Shown in pieces: positions 1-11,242 of a stretch of DNA of 64,000 nt. The translations under genes and the position numbers were made by a program. Below the pieces are notes generated by a model, which saw nothing but the letters and a program-made list of their open reading frames with translations, was not told where the DNA came from and ran no database searches. This stretch comes from Rhytidiadelphus loreus. Its lineage: Eukaryota > Streptophyta > Bryopsida > Hypnales > Hylocomiaceae. The stretch is from positions 27,347,001 through 27,411,000 of the forward strand of contig OX344765.1 of the NCBI GenBank assembly GCA_947034895.1. Direction: 5' to 3'. Position 1 is the first letter of the stretch. Each line of letters begins with the position of its first letter.

Positions 1-650
1 AATGCAGTTGCTTGGGAAAAAGTAGAATTCGAAATCGAGCGTCGTCGTCGCACCTCTAATTAAGCATCTCTCACGGTCGCCATTGTTGACTGCAATTGTG
101 CAAAGCAGTGTTTTGTAGCAGTTGCTTACAGTCGTATGCGTATGGTTGGCCAAGAGAGGTTGTGTGAAACGAAATTCAATCGCAAATCTCTCGTTGGATC
201 AACCATACGGTTACAGTGTAGGCCGCAGGACATCTAATTCATCACCAAGTGCTCCCCGAGCTGAGAGACATCCAAAAGGTCCATGGATTGGACCCAATTC
301 CAATTCCGTACGTGGTGCCCGTATTGCAACTATGGAATTTCAGAGCCGGAGAATAGAATTCTGGACTCTATTGGACTTACCGATCTAGTGCTAAACATTG
401 TACGTTTCTGGCAATGTAACGACGTAACAGCCTTCCGAGCTACGGTCGAGTGTGTTAGCACTTACTGCATTAGGGTTACATCCAAATACTTAGACTGGAT
501 GCTTATCATCCACGGAGATTAATTAGGTTAATCTCCAGTACTTAAGCTTGTTCTCCTTCCTGTAACTCTCTCTCAAATCTGCTACAGTAATACAACGTGT
601 GTTGCTAGAACGCAACGGTCATTTACCAATAGAGTGCTCAGGACTGTCCC

Positions 651-720
651 AAACTTCCAAACTTCCAAACTTGTCATATGCTTCCAAACTTCCAAACTTC
701 CAAACTTCCAAACTTCAAAC
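651..720. repeat. CTTCCAAA octamer tandem repeat
   Basis: Tandem copies of CTTCCAAA run here, interrupted once by a TGTCATATG segment. In the paralogous segment the same site (48,811-48,830) holds only about two units. The array has therefore expanded or contracted since the duplication. Confidence 0.85.
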
Positions 721-813
721 TTCTCAGTCATATGCATAGCAGTCTTGTTTCTTAATTTGATTCTGTCAACACCCGGTCGATACAAGATGCAAGAGACTAG
801 GACGCATATACAA

Positions 814-822
814 TATATATAG
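814..822 (+). promoter_or_regulatory. TATA-like element kept in both duplicate copies
   Basis: TATATATAG lies here and at 48,924-48,932 in the paralog, in matching context. A core-promoter role is inference from base composition alone. No transcript evidence is available. Confidence 0.3.
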
Positions 823-1037
823 ACCTGGGCACTACCACACAAACCTAGAGAAAATCTGAGCTCGATCAACAGTAGGTTCCCGAAACGAGCTTGAAGCGGG
901 ACCTGTATTCGTCCTGGCTTCACGATTTTTACGCGAGCAATTATACCCTATCTCCGCCCTGAGCTGCTCTCACATGGCTCGTACTTTCTTCAGCAGTCCT
1001 GAGAGGACCTCATGTCCCATGCCCATAGCCACATGTA

Positions 1038-1745
1038 AGGTAGTATGCTCTAAAAGCGACCGTTTAAGGACTGGTCCGCCTTTTTCATAGGCTTACGTGG
1101 ACAGAAATATTTTGAGATCATTTTTCAGATAAAGAAAAATGGATGTGGAACCTAACACAAGTGGTTTTAGATTTTTCCAAGCATTTTTTAATTACTTATT
1201 AATTTTCAAAGATTCATGGCATGGGCACCTATTTGTGATCATAGGTCTCCCAAAATTTGTCCCATTACATGTGTTTTGGCTCTCGGGGAGGGCTGCGAGT
1301 TCCCAACTCGAACCCCCTCGAGAACCGCCGAAATCCGCTGTTACCTGCCTGTGCTGACCTGGCCGAGAGACGGCCAGGTCAATTTTTTCAAAAATAAAAT
1401 AAAATTTAACTTTGTTTCTCATTTTAAGAACTTAATTTTTTTTTTTTTTTTTTTTCTTCAAAAATAAATAAATCTGACATCGGTGTTCTTTAACTGCCGG
1501 GGGAACAACGCCGGGAACAGCGATGAAACAGCCCTTAAAATCCTAAAATCTCTTTTAATGACTTGCAACTTGTAAAGAGATGTGAGGAAATCCAAGGCAA
1601 TGATTGGCTCTTGCAATAGGAAAATAATTTTTCCTTGATACATTCAATTACTAAAGTGGTTCATTTAAAGATCACCCCATCTCCATTCTTCACTCCAAAA
1701 TAGGGTCGGTTTGAAGAAGGTGGGCGCTTTTAGAGCATACTACCT
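1038..1745. mobile_element. Non-autonomous element, AGGTAG termini, TA target duplication
   Basis: The left end AGGTAGTATGCTCTAAAAGC (from 1038) is repeated exactly in inverted form at 1725-1745, a perfect 21-bp TIR. TA flanks both ends (1036-1037, 1746-1747). The paralogous segment at about 49,147 lacks the element and joins the two flanks with a short imperfect junction, so the insertion post-dates the duplication or was lost from the other copy. A TA target site suggests Tc1/mariner/pogo. No transposase is inside. A partial relative of the right end occurs near 45,107. Confidence 0.8.
1257..1545. repeat. Short element with GC-rich ends and AT-rich core
   Basis: A GC-rich left part (GGGCTGCGAGTTCCCAACTC near 1290), an AT-rich core with a poly-T tract (about 1437-1455) and a GC-rich right part (CCGGGGGAACAACGCCGGGA near 1497) make up this segment. 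The left part resembles 3137-3275 and the core plus right part resembles 5770-5935. The family therefore has a short form here and a long, interrupted form there. It is nested in the AGGTAG element. Class unknown. Confidence 0.4.
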
Positions 1746-1747
1746 TA

Positions 1748-2700
1748 TCTTCGGCGAAAAGTTATTAAGAAATTTTGAGGCCGAATGATTTTGAAAATTA
1801 ACAAGTCACCTTGCCAAATCCAAGGAAAACTAATTGTAAAAATTAGTCGAAATATTGGAAAAGTCAAAATATTGTTAATACAATTTGATGCCAACACATG
1901 TCCACATGATCGGTGGAGAGGTTGTTTTTATAATGAAATCCATTATCCATCATGAATTCTCAAAGGGTTTGGGACAATTTAAAGATGATAACAGCTTGAC
2001 CGCATTGTCAAAATACAGGAATTGTGTTCAACGTAGAACTTTAGACCTCATTTTGGCATAGTAGAATAACTTTTCTCAAGAAATTTTGGACTTAGAAAAG
2101 TTGGTAAATCAAGAAAAAATTCATCTCTAAAAGCCCGATTTTGATTTTGAGCCTTTGAAAAAAAGTTATGGGCAAAATTCAAAGAGAATGTTTGAAAATG
2201 TCAAAGGAAATGTCCCTCCCAACTTCTCTTTGAATTATGTCCCTAACTATTGATAATCTCAAACAAATTTTTGGAGATGAAATTTAGATTGATTTCTCAA
2301 TTTTTCTTAGTCCAAATTTTCTTTTGGAAAAATTTATTTTACTATGCCAAAATAATGTCTAAAGTTCTATAATAAACATGAGTGTTGCTTTTGACTTAAC
2401 TAAGTATAAGTGGTTGAGATTCTACCAATCCTAATTTACATATTCCACATGGGTTGTTTTACCTACTACTAATACTTGTATAAAGAGATTGTTTGTATAG
2501 CTTGATTCACTCATAACAAAAGGGTCATTGCAAGATACATTGGTTCTATTTGTTGTTTCAATAAGAGTGGCTCTTTTGTCATTTGTTATAACTTTTGAAG
2601 CACTAGTCCAATGAACATGAAATTTATATTGAACATGTTTAACTTGATGGTCATCAAATTCCTAATATTTTAGAAATTAAAAAAAAAAAACATTTTATAA
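1748..2700. repeat. Segmental duplication B, copy 1 (3' part)
   Basis: This matches 49,148-50,135 with indels; around 49,380-49,430 the second copy carries extra sequence related to the MITE at 24,409. Homology stops abruptly near 50,136, where the second copy runs into a GC-rich insert. No gene was recognised. Confidence 0.75.
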
Positions 2701-4012
2701 TTAAAAATCATTTTTGTAGAAGTTTAGGAATTTTAAATACTACATTAGGATTTCCCAAATTTAATAATATATGGTTGAAATTTCTATGTTCTATTTGTAT
2801 AGTAGGAAAGCATACATCTACCAAAGGAAATTTGACAATATATTAATTTATGTCCTCCACATGAGTGCAAACAACACTGCTATTGATTGCAATTTTTGAA
2901 CATTGAAGATAATTTTAAGATCATTCTTTTGGTGAAATCTCCTCATAATCAATTCTTCCCAAATAAACAATTTTAAATTAAAAAATATATTTTTTTTCCT
3001 ATTTTCTACAAATTAAAATGTGAAAATACCTATTTTCATGAGATTTTGCGCTTTTCCTAGTTCTCATACTTAGAGAATTTTTCTATGCTTTTCCTTCCTA
3101 GGAGACCTTCTTCTTAACCCCTAAATGTCTGGATTCATCTCCAAAATCATTAGATGGGATTCCCCTATTGGGAAGGGCCGCGAGTTCCCAAGTGGAAAAC
3201 TGGACGAAATCGGACGAAACTGGCCGTTCGCGAGGCCTGCTAACCTGACCGAGCGACTGCCACGTTGATTTTAAAAAAAAAGGCTTGTCTGGAACATCTC
3301 TTATCAAGAGCACTAATCCAAACTTGTCTAATTTTTTGCATTCTCAGTTTCTAATACATGTGTTGTTTTCTACAAATTAAAATCAAAGTGTTAACAGCTC
3401 ATCCCTATGGCTTTAGAAGGCTGATTTGAACCAATGCAAGAACATTGTGGTAATCACAATATGTGATTGCAAAAAAATAGAGTAAGAAAGTAGTAAACCA
3501 TCACTTATGAAAATATAGTGTAGAGAAATAATCCATAACTTGTCTTATGGAAAAAAATAGAGAATAGAAAAGGTATAGATATGTCCACATGAAGAAACAT
3601 CTATAGAGCACTAATCTTTGCTCAAAGAGATATATTGATGACTCCAAGTTGTACTAAAACAATGTAAACTCTATACATGCTCTTTTTTTCATTTTGTAGA
3701 CAAGTAGGAGTAAAGGTTTAGAATTCTCCTATGAAATCTCTGCACATCTTCAAGAGGATTTGGGCCTCACCTGTGCCCGTCCCAAAAACACACCACAAAA
3801 GTGAGTTAGTGAGGATGCACGAGGTGTTTACAGCCCAAGATCACGTGCTATAGTTGTCACAAGAAAATCACACAGACATTCATAGAAAAACCAACAACTC
3901 CCAAACCATGCAAATAACTGAAATATAATTCAACATCAAAAGAACCTGGCTGCTTGAAGACGCTTGAGTGGAAGCCATATTTGAAATAATTCCTTTCCCA
4001 ACACTAACTTAA

Positions 4013-4970
4013 CCCTAGACCGCCCAAGAGGACAAAAAGTGTCCTCACATAAATTCAAAGTACTGTAACTTTTTCATCCAATGTCCAAATTCAATAAAAC
4101 TTGTTGGAAAAGTTGCACCTTTTCTTCTAGTTTGTGTGTTAAAATTTTCAGATCAATCCAAGAGGTAATGATTTTCTGGAAGCCAATCAAAGTTCACAGG
4201 CTCAATTTGATTCACCAAAGTGCACTTCATGGCTGCAACTTCAGGGGCTTGTATCTCCTTCATCCAATGTTAGATTTCAATAAAATTTGTTGGGTTGTGT
4301 TTCCCTTGAATTCTAGTTATTGTGGTGAAATTTTCATGTCAATCCAAGTTGTTTTGAATGTTTGGGAGCAATTCGAAATTCAAAATCCCGCCATCTATGG
4401 AATATAGTGAACTTCGGCGGCTTGTATCTTCTTCATAAAATGTCCGTTTTCAATAATATTTTTTGTAAAAGTTGCGCATACTAGTCTAGTTTGTGTGGCT
4501 AAATTTTCATATCAATACAAGAATTTATGAATGAGTGAGAAGCATTTTAGTAGAAGGAGGTTCAGCCCTAGATGTGTTTTTTGCAACTTTTCTTGCCTAT
4601 TTTTGACATTTGCAAGCCATTTAGCAAACACATTGAGTCAATGGAATGATATTTTTTTTCACCAATGTGTTTGTATCCTGGTTTTGAATCACTTTGTAGT
4701 TTAAAGTTTTTTCATTTCATTAGGTTTAGAAATCAAATTTGGCCTCTAAATGTGTTTTTAGGAAAATTTCAGCATTCTTTTTTAACACTAAAACATTATA
4801 ATCTTGCAATCTACACGGTCAAATGACTTCAAATTTGATCCATGACATCTACAACATGTGTACTACATGATTGTACGGTTAAGATCTTTATTACTTAGTC
4901 TCATTTAGATTTATAGCACTTCAAAAGCTAGGATGTTTTTTTACCCAAAACGGCCATGGGCGGTCTAGGG
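4013..4970. mobile_element. 958-bp piggyBac-like element with TTAA duplication
   Basis: The left end CCCTAGACCGCCCA and its exact inverted copy at the right end form a 14-bp TIR. TTAA flanks both (4009-4012, 4971-4974). TTAA sites with CCCTAG-like ends are typical of piggyBac; Kolobok and Sola3 also use TTAA. There is no DDE transposase inside. The open frame at 4081-4407 is derived from internally repeated sequence (phrases around 'AATCCAAG' and 'TTCAATAAAA' recur) and an inverted relative is at about 36,370-36,910. Confidence 0.75.
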
Positions 4971-5718
4971 TTAAGGTCACAGTGGCATAAGCGCACGCTT
5001 AGCCAGAATCTCAAGAAGAAGCAGCAATGGCCGGCTGAATTTTTACAAACCAGTGGTCACAGCTCAAAACATAAACTACTGGTTGGCTAACCCTGTTTTA
5101 GATGGAGTTTAGCAACCAGATGGAGAAGGGGATCAGTTATCCCAGGTAGGTGTAAGAAAAATCAGGTCGAAATGGTGGTTGGAGGCTGCGTCAGGAAGTC
5201 TTTATTAGCCATAACCCATGTAGCTTTGATTAGTTGGCCTCCAGGCCAAATAATTACACCTCCATTTGCTTACATCCAACTATATGTGAAGTAGTTGGTA
5301 TGTGATGGCTTCATTTGTGTAAGTTATTTGGTGGCTAATTAACAAGCCATTAGAGGTAGTTAATTGGTTTTTGGCTGTTAGAGAATAAATGTCACAAAAG
5401 ACAATTTATGGGAAAACAGCTAGCTATTACACAAATAAATACCATAAGAGGTATTATGGCCATAATAATCCGATGGATCTCTCCTCCTTATGTATATTTA
5501 AAAAAATTCTCCTAATTAATTGGTAGTGTAGGAGAAGTACATAAGAAAAATTATTAAAAGAAAGGAAGGTAGGAAAATCTGAAATTTCAAATAGGCTAAC
5601 TCATGCTTCAACATAGCCAATTTTAAATAGAATAATTTACAATCACCACATAAGCAAGGTTTTGTGTGGGTATATAGCATGGTATATCAAGCGATTGTCT
5701 TGAGAATCGTCTTGAATA

Positions 5719-5835
5719 ATGAGTCTAGAAAAAAGAAAAAAAGAAAAAAAGAAAAAAAGAAAGAAAAAAAAGAAAATTTAACTTTGTTTTTTATTTTAAG
5801 AACTTTAAAACTTATTTATTTATTTATTTATTTTG
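5719..5835. repeat. GAAAAAAA microsatellite and TTTA run
   Basis: Repeats of G followed by A-runs at 5727-5775, then AT-rich DNA with TTTA copies near 5815-5831. The 90-residue lysine-rich open frame across it is an artefact of low complexity. Confidence 0.8.
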
Positions 5836-6606
5836 AAAAAAAAAAACTGTTATCCGCGTTCGATGGGGCCCGGGGGAACGGAGTTGGGAACAGCCTGAAA
5901 CGGCCCTCTAGCCCCCCCGAATCCCATCGTCAATGACGATTTGAGAAAAAACATTATAAACTACAATTTAGAAGAATATTTTGGAATTGGTATACAAATG
6001 AAAGCTGTAGATTTTGATTTTTAAAATCTATCCATACGGTTAGATCTACTAATGCTATCACCACTCTTTTTCTATAAATTTTGAAAAGAAAATTTCAGAA
6101 TTCCTTCTAAATTCAATTACAAGTAAAATATTATCATTTTTTGAGTAAAACTTGTTGGAATGGATTTGAAATAAGGTTCTCTTCATATGGTGATTTTTTG
6201 AAATTTTTGTGACCTTTACATCTTTGACCTCATTTTTGCACATCTAATTTTGAACTAAAGTCAATGCAAATTGACCACTTGAAATACTTCTACATTTGTA
6301 ATTTTAGATATGTATATATTTTAGTAACACCAAATCCAACCGATGGATAGGACAACAACTTGATAAAGTATCACCAAAAATTAGGATGACTTTCATCCAA
6401 GTAGGAATGAGACAAAAATAAGGATCTGAATCTATTCATCGTCCAGAAAATGGACATCGGAGAGCTCTAGGGTTAAAGGTGTATATATTAAACATTTTTT
6501 CACATTTAAAAAAAATTGTTTTTCTAATTATAATATACTCTCAAAAAAATCAAGAGTAGTGTACAAAACACTACAAAAACTTGCACATTGTTTCTTGCAA
6601 TGACCC

Positions 6607-7737
6607 AAAAGTGACTTTCAAATCCATGTGAGATGGTTGTTGAATATTAATAATTTCAATATTTTTTATTTTAGAAGGTTAGGTCTTGCCAATTTTTGCC
6701 TTTAGCAACCACTATTCTTTTATAATGGGTTCTATGAATAGTATGAACTTCAAGTTGATAAGAACACCTACAATTCTCTCAAATCTCTATTTTCAAAAAA
6801 TTAATAAGCATCTTTTTGACAACCACCTACCTCCGTGTTTTCTAGAAGTAATGGTTACAATGTGCTAAAAAGAGGCAAAATAAAATAGCCTCGGTTTCTT
6901 CCAATTCCTCCCCCCAACGAAAAATAAAATAGCCGTTGATTTAAAAATAAAAACAAATCTCCCCCCCGAATGCCGTTGATCTTGAAAACACCCCTAAATA
7001 TAGATATAAATACAAGTACAGATAGATACAGTGCGATATATGGATATAGATACAAATACAAGATAGAGGTACGATATGAATACGGATACAAATACGGTTA
7101 CGGTATGAAATACGGTTATAATATGGGGATATGGGATTTATCCAATATTCAATGCCACCCCCACCTCACCTGAAAATTACAAGTGGTGGGATGGTGGATG
7201 GATTTGAGAAAAAAATTAATATAATTAAATTAAAATTTCCCCGGGGTATTGGGGGTTAAAAAAAATTGGATTTGATTGCATTGTGACATCTCATTGTATC
7301 ACAATGTGCAATGTGCTCAAAAGAGGCAGTAGCTGCCTCATAATCTATATCATCCACTAAGTTACAGTACTGCTTTTAAAATAAGGCTGCCCAGAACCGA
7401 TCAAATAAGCATCTGTGGGACAGATGGGGAATAGTTGAGTGGAATGGAAATTTTTCCTGTGTAGGAACGTAGAAAATACTGTGATTGCAAAATTTTCGGA
7501 ATTTTATTTGCAAAACTGAAATTTCTGTGAATTTTAGAAGGCATAAGGTGTTCCCGACCCATACCCAACATTTAGAGTCCTGCAATTTCAATCATAGACA
7601 AGATTACTTCCTGCTCATGTGTACAAATTTCAAAATAAACACATGGCATGTAATAATTGTTCCTAGCAGCCTTGTATATTGTGCTCGTGATTAAATCTGG
7701 TAGTCCACAAAAACAGTTTACTTGGTTGGAATTAGAT
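6607..7737. other. AT-rich spacer with a hexamer-like repeat
   Basis: No gene was recognised. From about 6998 to 7130 there is a degenerate tandem repeat built on GATACA/ATACGG-type hexamers (tyrosine-rich in translation on both strands). Poly-C blocks occur near 6910 and 6960. Confidence 0.6.
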
Positions 7738-7739
7738 TA

Positions 7740-8167
7740 AGGTAGTCGACCTCATTCCGACCATATAAGCAATTTAGTGTAGTTCCAGTATGAATTTGGT
7801 GAGGAGAAAAATCCCCCATGTAGAGAAATAGATTTAAAGAGGGTTCCAAATTTTTTTCATTTTTTTCCCTCAAAAACAAAATAATTATGAATTTTTTTTG
7901 TAAAGATTCCTTCCAATCCATTTTTGTTATATAGGGTACTGCATTTCCAACCATAGGCTGGTTACAAAATCGACCATGCTTCGAAGCAGGTGATAATCGC
8001 AGCTTCAAATGTACATCTCACGATCATTGTATGAATTCAATGTACACCCTCCCGACATTTGTGCTACGTGAGCTGTCACCTAATCATGTGAGCTGTCACA
8101 AGTGATCGGAAATAAAGCAGTCTAACTAACAAAAATAGGTCTGTGATCGGAAAGAGGTTGGCTACCT
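7740..8167. mobile_element. 428-bp AGGTAG-terminated MITE, TA duplication (copy 1)
   Basis: Ends are AGGTAGTCGACCTC on the left and, inverted, AGGTAGCCAACCTC on the right, with TA on both flanks (7738-7739, 8168-8169). A full-length inverted copy lies at 38,701-39,129. The TA target is compatible with Tc1/mariner/pogo. Internal open frames are not conserved between the two copies. Confidence 0.8.
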
Positions 8168-8169
8168 TA

Positions 8170-8471
8170 CCTCTACATGTTGGGGACTCATCCCTGGTAG
8201 GGAATGAGTGGTTCTACCTTATCTCCAGGCCACATCACAAGTCTGGTACATTTGGAGTGCAGGTAGGAATGTGCTGCAACTTTGTACCTCTTCTTAAACA
8301 TAAGACTATCCTTCTAAGCCTAAATGGGAACATACCCTTAGATGGATCACCTCAAAAGAGGCAAATGTTGGGATACAATCACCATTGAAACTGCTCCAAA
8401 CAGGTTGATGCTTGGTATGACGAAAGCTAAACAAATAAAGAATTCATACAACTGGAATGGATCTCAATTTG
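8170..8471. other. Unassigned spacer
   Basis: Nothing recognisable. The open frame 8143-8388 spans a MITE end and has no motif I know. Confidence 0.4.
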
Positions 8472-8475
8472 TTAA

Positions 8476-8842
8476 CCCCTAAACGTCGGAGACTATTTTT
8501 TCACCGAAACTGCTCCAAAACTGCGAAAAAATAACTTGTAAGATTCATTTCTGAATGCAATTTTTACAATTTAAAAAAAAAAAGTTCCACATGGTTTAGT
8601 TTGCTTCCTAGAACAATCTCACCATTGGTATTAGTATGTTTTAATTCCATTTGAGAGATATTAATAATTTAGATTTTCCTTCTATCTCATACCTAGTTCT
8701 ACTTAATAAATTTTTAAAGCATAAAAATTAAGTTATATTTTTTTTATTTTTTTTAAACTCTCAACTCAATCCCCCACATTAAAGATTTAAAGCTCTACAT
8801 TCTATACTGCAAAAAAATTAATTTAAGAAGGTTCAAAGTCAA
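8476..8842. repeat. Broken TTAA-family element, inverted relative to its neighbour
   Basis: It begins TTAA (8472-8475) then CCCCTAAACGTCGGAGAC. About 8,530-8,640 is an inverted match to about 9,700-9,860 of the adjacent element. No matching right terminus is seen before the next TTAA at 8843, so it appears truncated. Confidence 0.5.
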
Positions 8843-8846
8843 TTAA

Positions 8847-10213
8847 CCCCTAAAATTCCAAGGCATTTTCTGGCTCCAAAACCATTGAAAACTGCCATTT
8901 CTGCTGCGATCACCCAAGAAACAAAAAAAAAACATTTTTTTAGGATCTAACCGTAGGATCTTGTAATTAACTTGTCTTGTATCATGTGGTAAAAATTTCA
9001 TGAAGTTTGACCGTACAAAATAGAATATATTAGAATTTGAAGTTGGAAAAAGAAGTTTTTTTGAATGCTGGCTTGCAATTTCAGATGACTTTGACCGCCA
9101 TTTGTGGATTTATTTTGCACTACACAACATAAAGTTAAAACTTTTTATGTTGAGTATTTGAGTTGAGAGTTGGGGATAAAAATTTCAGAATGTCAAAACT
9201 TGATTTGGGTGAGAGCAAGCTAATAGGAGCCACTCCGGCCGTAACCATTGCTTTTTTTTTAAGAATCTTCATTCTAACTCTTTAATATGAGTTGATGTAT
9301 GAAATAAAATTGTAGAGCATTGTTTCTTAGTTATGTCTACATGACATAATGCAAAAAAAGATTAATTATGTTAAGTTTTTTAGTATCAAAAGGACCAAAA
9401 TGTAGCTGTAACCACTACTTAATACTGCTTAATTGAATTCAATAAGGACCCATTATAGATGATTTAAAGAGTATTTTAGATGACTAAACTACAATTTTGG
9501 ATATATTATATTAATAAGAATCCATTGTAAATGACGTAAAGACTATTTGAGATGAATAAACAACAATTCTTTAATGGAATATTCCATTAAGGACCTCTAT
9601 AAGCACCTCAATAACGTCTACGAGTGGCTCCTATTAGCTTGCTTTCACCCATTTTCACATATAAAGAAATTGTTAAGTAGAAGTAGGTCCAAAATTGAAC
9701 AAAATTCTAAATTGTTAATAGCTCTAAGATGGAATTGAAACATCATAATTCCAATGGTGAGACTCTTCTTGCAATCAAACTTTACCCTACCAAAAAAAAA
9801 ATTGATAAAAGCTAAAAATTGCATTCAGAGATGAATTCTAAAAGTTTGTTTTTTGAAGATGAGTAGATTGCCCGAAAAATGAGATTGTCCATAACTTTCT
9901 CATTATTAGTCCAAATAGAATGAATCAAAGCTTCAAATATAGACAAAAACATAATCTTTCAGAAAAAAATTAAAAATTAAGAAAAATATTTTTTTGGTGT
10001 TTTTTTATTTTTGCCCAGCAAATTGCTTTTTGAACTTTGGGTGGCATAACTTTTGCTCCCGGGCACGAATTGGAAAAAAAATTATATTTTTAGAAAGCTG
10101 ATGTGATTTCCTATCTTAAAAAAAAGTTTTAAAAAATCAAGTCAAAATTTGAGGTCACATGAACCTTCCCGAAATCTCAAATGTCTCCTGAGGGGACTTT
10201 GGTACTTTAGGGG
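8847..10213. mobile_element. TTAA-flanked element (CCCCTAAA ends) carrying a nested MITE
   Basis: TTAA at 8843-8846 and 10,214-10,217 flanks CCCCTAAA and its inverted copy. Without the nested 444-bp insertion (9207-9650) it is about 0.92 kb, close to the 925-bp element at 44,063. A truncated paralog is at 50,404-51,281. It has no coding capacity. Confidence 0.75.
9207..9650. mobile_element. Nested 444-bp MITE, GGGTGAGAGC ends, ATTT duplication
   Basis: A 29-bp TIR (starts GGGTGAGAGCAAGCTAATAG; one mismatch between arms) is at 9207-9235 and 9622-9650. ATTT flanks both sides (9203-9206, 9651-9654). The paralog at about 50,720 shows the uninterrupted target with one ATTT, confirming both borders. 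Confidence 0.9.
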
Positions 10214-10217
10214 TTAA

Positions 10218-10508
10218 TCTACTCCTGCAAGTCTGCAATGTATTGGAAAACTTGTTTTTCTCTACTTTAAACACAAATATCTTGCAATCTGTGTGGTCAA
10301 AACTTCTGAATTTTTTTCCATACATTTTAATACTAATTATGATAATACACTAAGTTTAGATATTCAAAAATAATAATTTTCAAATTTTTTTCTCTTTGCT
10401 ATATAAATGGCAATTTAGAGTGTGTGTTTTTTGTAGAAAAAAGGCCTTGATCTTTTAAGGGCTAATATCCCATATTGCTACTTGTAGTGCGACTCTTATA
10501 CTCATATA
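10218..10508. other. AT-rich spacer
   Basis: No gene, repeat boundary or motif recognised. Confidence 0.4.
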
Positions 10509-11233
10509 GGGTGGATGCAAGAAACACCGAACGATTTAGGGAGCGTTCTGCCAAAACTGCGTTTTTTCTGCCCAGTACTACAAGTACTGCTAGTACTGTA
10601 AAACGGAGCAATCTCAGCCGTTGATCTGAAAAATCAACAGCCAATAGTACTTTTGAGTACTTTATAATACTAAAAAGTACTACTTAAAAAAAAATGACAG
10701 TTTATTACAGAAAGTAGATAAAATTAAGTATAAATTAATAATAATTAGAAAATCATGAATAAATAAAAACTAAAAATTGGCCATTTGTAGAGACTTGATA
10801 GTGATTACATTTCACCAAAAACTAAAAATTGAAACCATCATAAATGTTAGGAGCGCTATAGGCAAGGAACCCCTATTTGCATGCATGTTGAAGACAAAGA
10901 ATTGTGTTTTTTTTAATGCCCTTTGGTGAGCACATGCCCTTCTATTGTGGCAATAGCCCACAACAATCCTAGATGTACATCATCATTTTTGGATGCTCCA
11001 TAGTACTAAAACCCCCTAAAACGCAAAGTGTGACAAATTAGGTAAATTACAATTTAATTAAAGGATTTTTTTTCAAAATTTCTCAAAAGTAAGGAATCTA
11101 AGGACTTCCAAGTTAACCATCTCCAATAAAAATTTCAAGTACATGGACTTCATTTCCCAAAAGATATGGCAAATTGCATCTCCGTCATTCCAATTGTGAC
11201 GCCAAATAGTACCGGTGTTTCTTGCATTCACCC
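10509..11233. mobile_element. 725-bp GGGTGGATGCAAGAAACACC element, TATA duplication
   Basis: The left end is GGGTGGATGCAAGAAACACC; the right end inverted reads GGGTGAATGCAAGAAACACC. TATA flanks both sides (10,505-10,508, 11,234-11,237). A second copy at 45,472-46,196 is also 725 bp and lies in the opposite orientation. A cluster of 'GTACT' words near each element's end is shared with the members at 23,299 and 37,639. Confidence 0.85.
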
Positions 11234-11242
11234 TATACTATA

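Larger units (their letters stand above)
1..1035. repeat. Segmental duplication B, copy 1 (5' part)
   Basis: Nearly the same sequence occurs in direct orientation at 48,323-49,147, with small indels. Both copies open with the same bases, and the match is already present at base 1, so the duplicated unit probably starts before the window. Short open frames here (122-388, 283-522, 582-923) are not kept between the two copies, so I do not call them genes. The segment is less AT-rich than its surroundings and has a TATA-like site near its 3' half. It may be an LTR or promoter remnant, but no retroelement protein was recognised. Confidence 0.8.
3137..5935. repeat. Long form of the GC-ended element, internally interrupted
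   Basis: The GC-rich left part at about 3155-3270 and the AT core plus GC-rich right part at 5770-5935 match the two halves of the 289-bp element at 1257-1545. ATGGGATTC occurs at the left end and, inverted, at the right end. About 2.5 kb, including the TTAA element at 4013-4970, separates the halves. Whether 3275-5770 is native to a full-length element or later insertion cannot be told by eye. Confidence 0.35.
3118..6472. mobile_element. Probable TTAA-flanked element nested in the 4.1-kb element
   Basis: The left end is TTAA then CCCCTAAATGTCTGG (TTAA at 3114-3117). The right end is CTCTAGGG then TTAA (6473-6476). The termini fit the CCCTA/TTAA pattern of better-supported elements here, but the two TIRs are poorly matched beyond the first few bases. 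They could belong to two different broken elements. It contains the GC-ended element and the 4,013 element. Confidence 0.4.
2522..6606. mobile_element. 4.1-kb GGGTCATTGCAAGA element with 4-bp AAAA duplication
   Basis: The left end reads GGGTCATTGCAAGATACA and the right end, in reverse complement, reads GGGTCATTGCAAGAAACA. AAAA flanks both sides (2518-2521, 6607-6610), although A-runs make this duplication easy to get by chance. The termini match the GGGTG..TGCAAGAAA elements at 10,509, 23,299, 37,639 and 45,472. The interior is mostly made of other nested elements. A truncated sister of the left end is present at 49,957. No transposase was recognised. Confidence 0.6.

Noticed and set aside
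4081..4407. 108-residue gene inside the 4,013 element
   Set aside because: No transposase motif, and the inverted paralog at 36.4-36.9 kb keeps only part of the frame with no sign of coding constraint.
5664..5936. 90-residue lysine-rich protein
   Set aside because: Produced by the GAAAAAAA microsatellite and TTTA run.
7265..7320. Small palindrome around CATTGTGACATC/ATCACAATG
   Set aside because: The arms are short and imperfect, with no flanking duplication.
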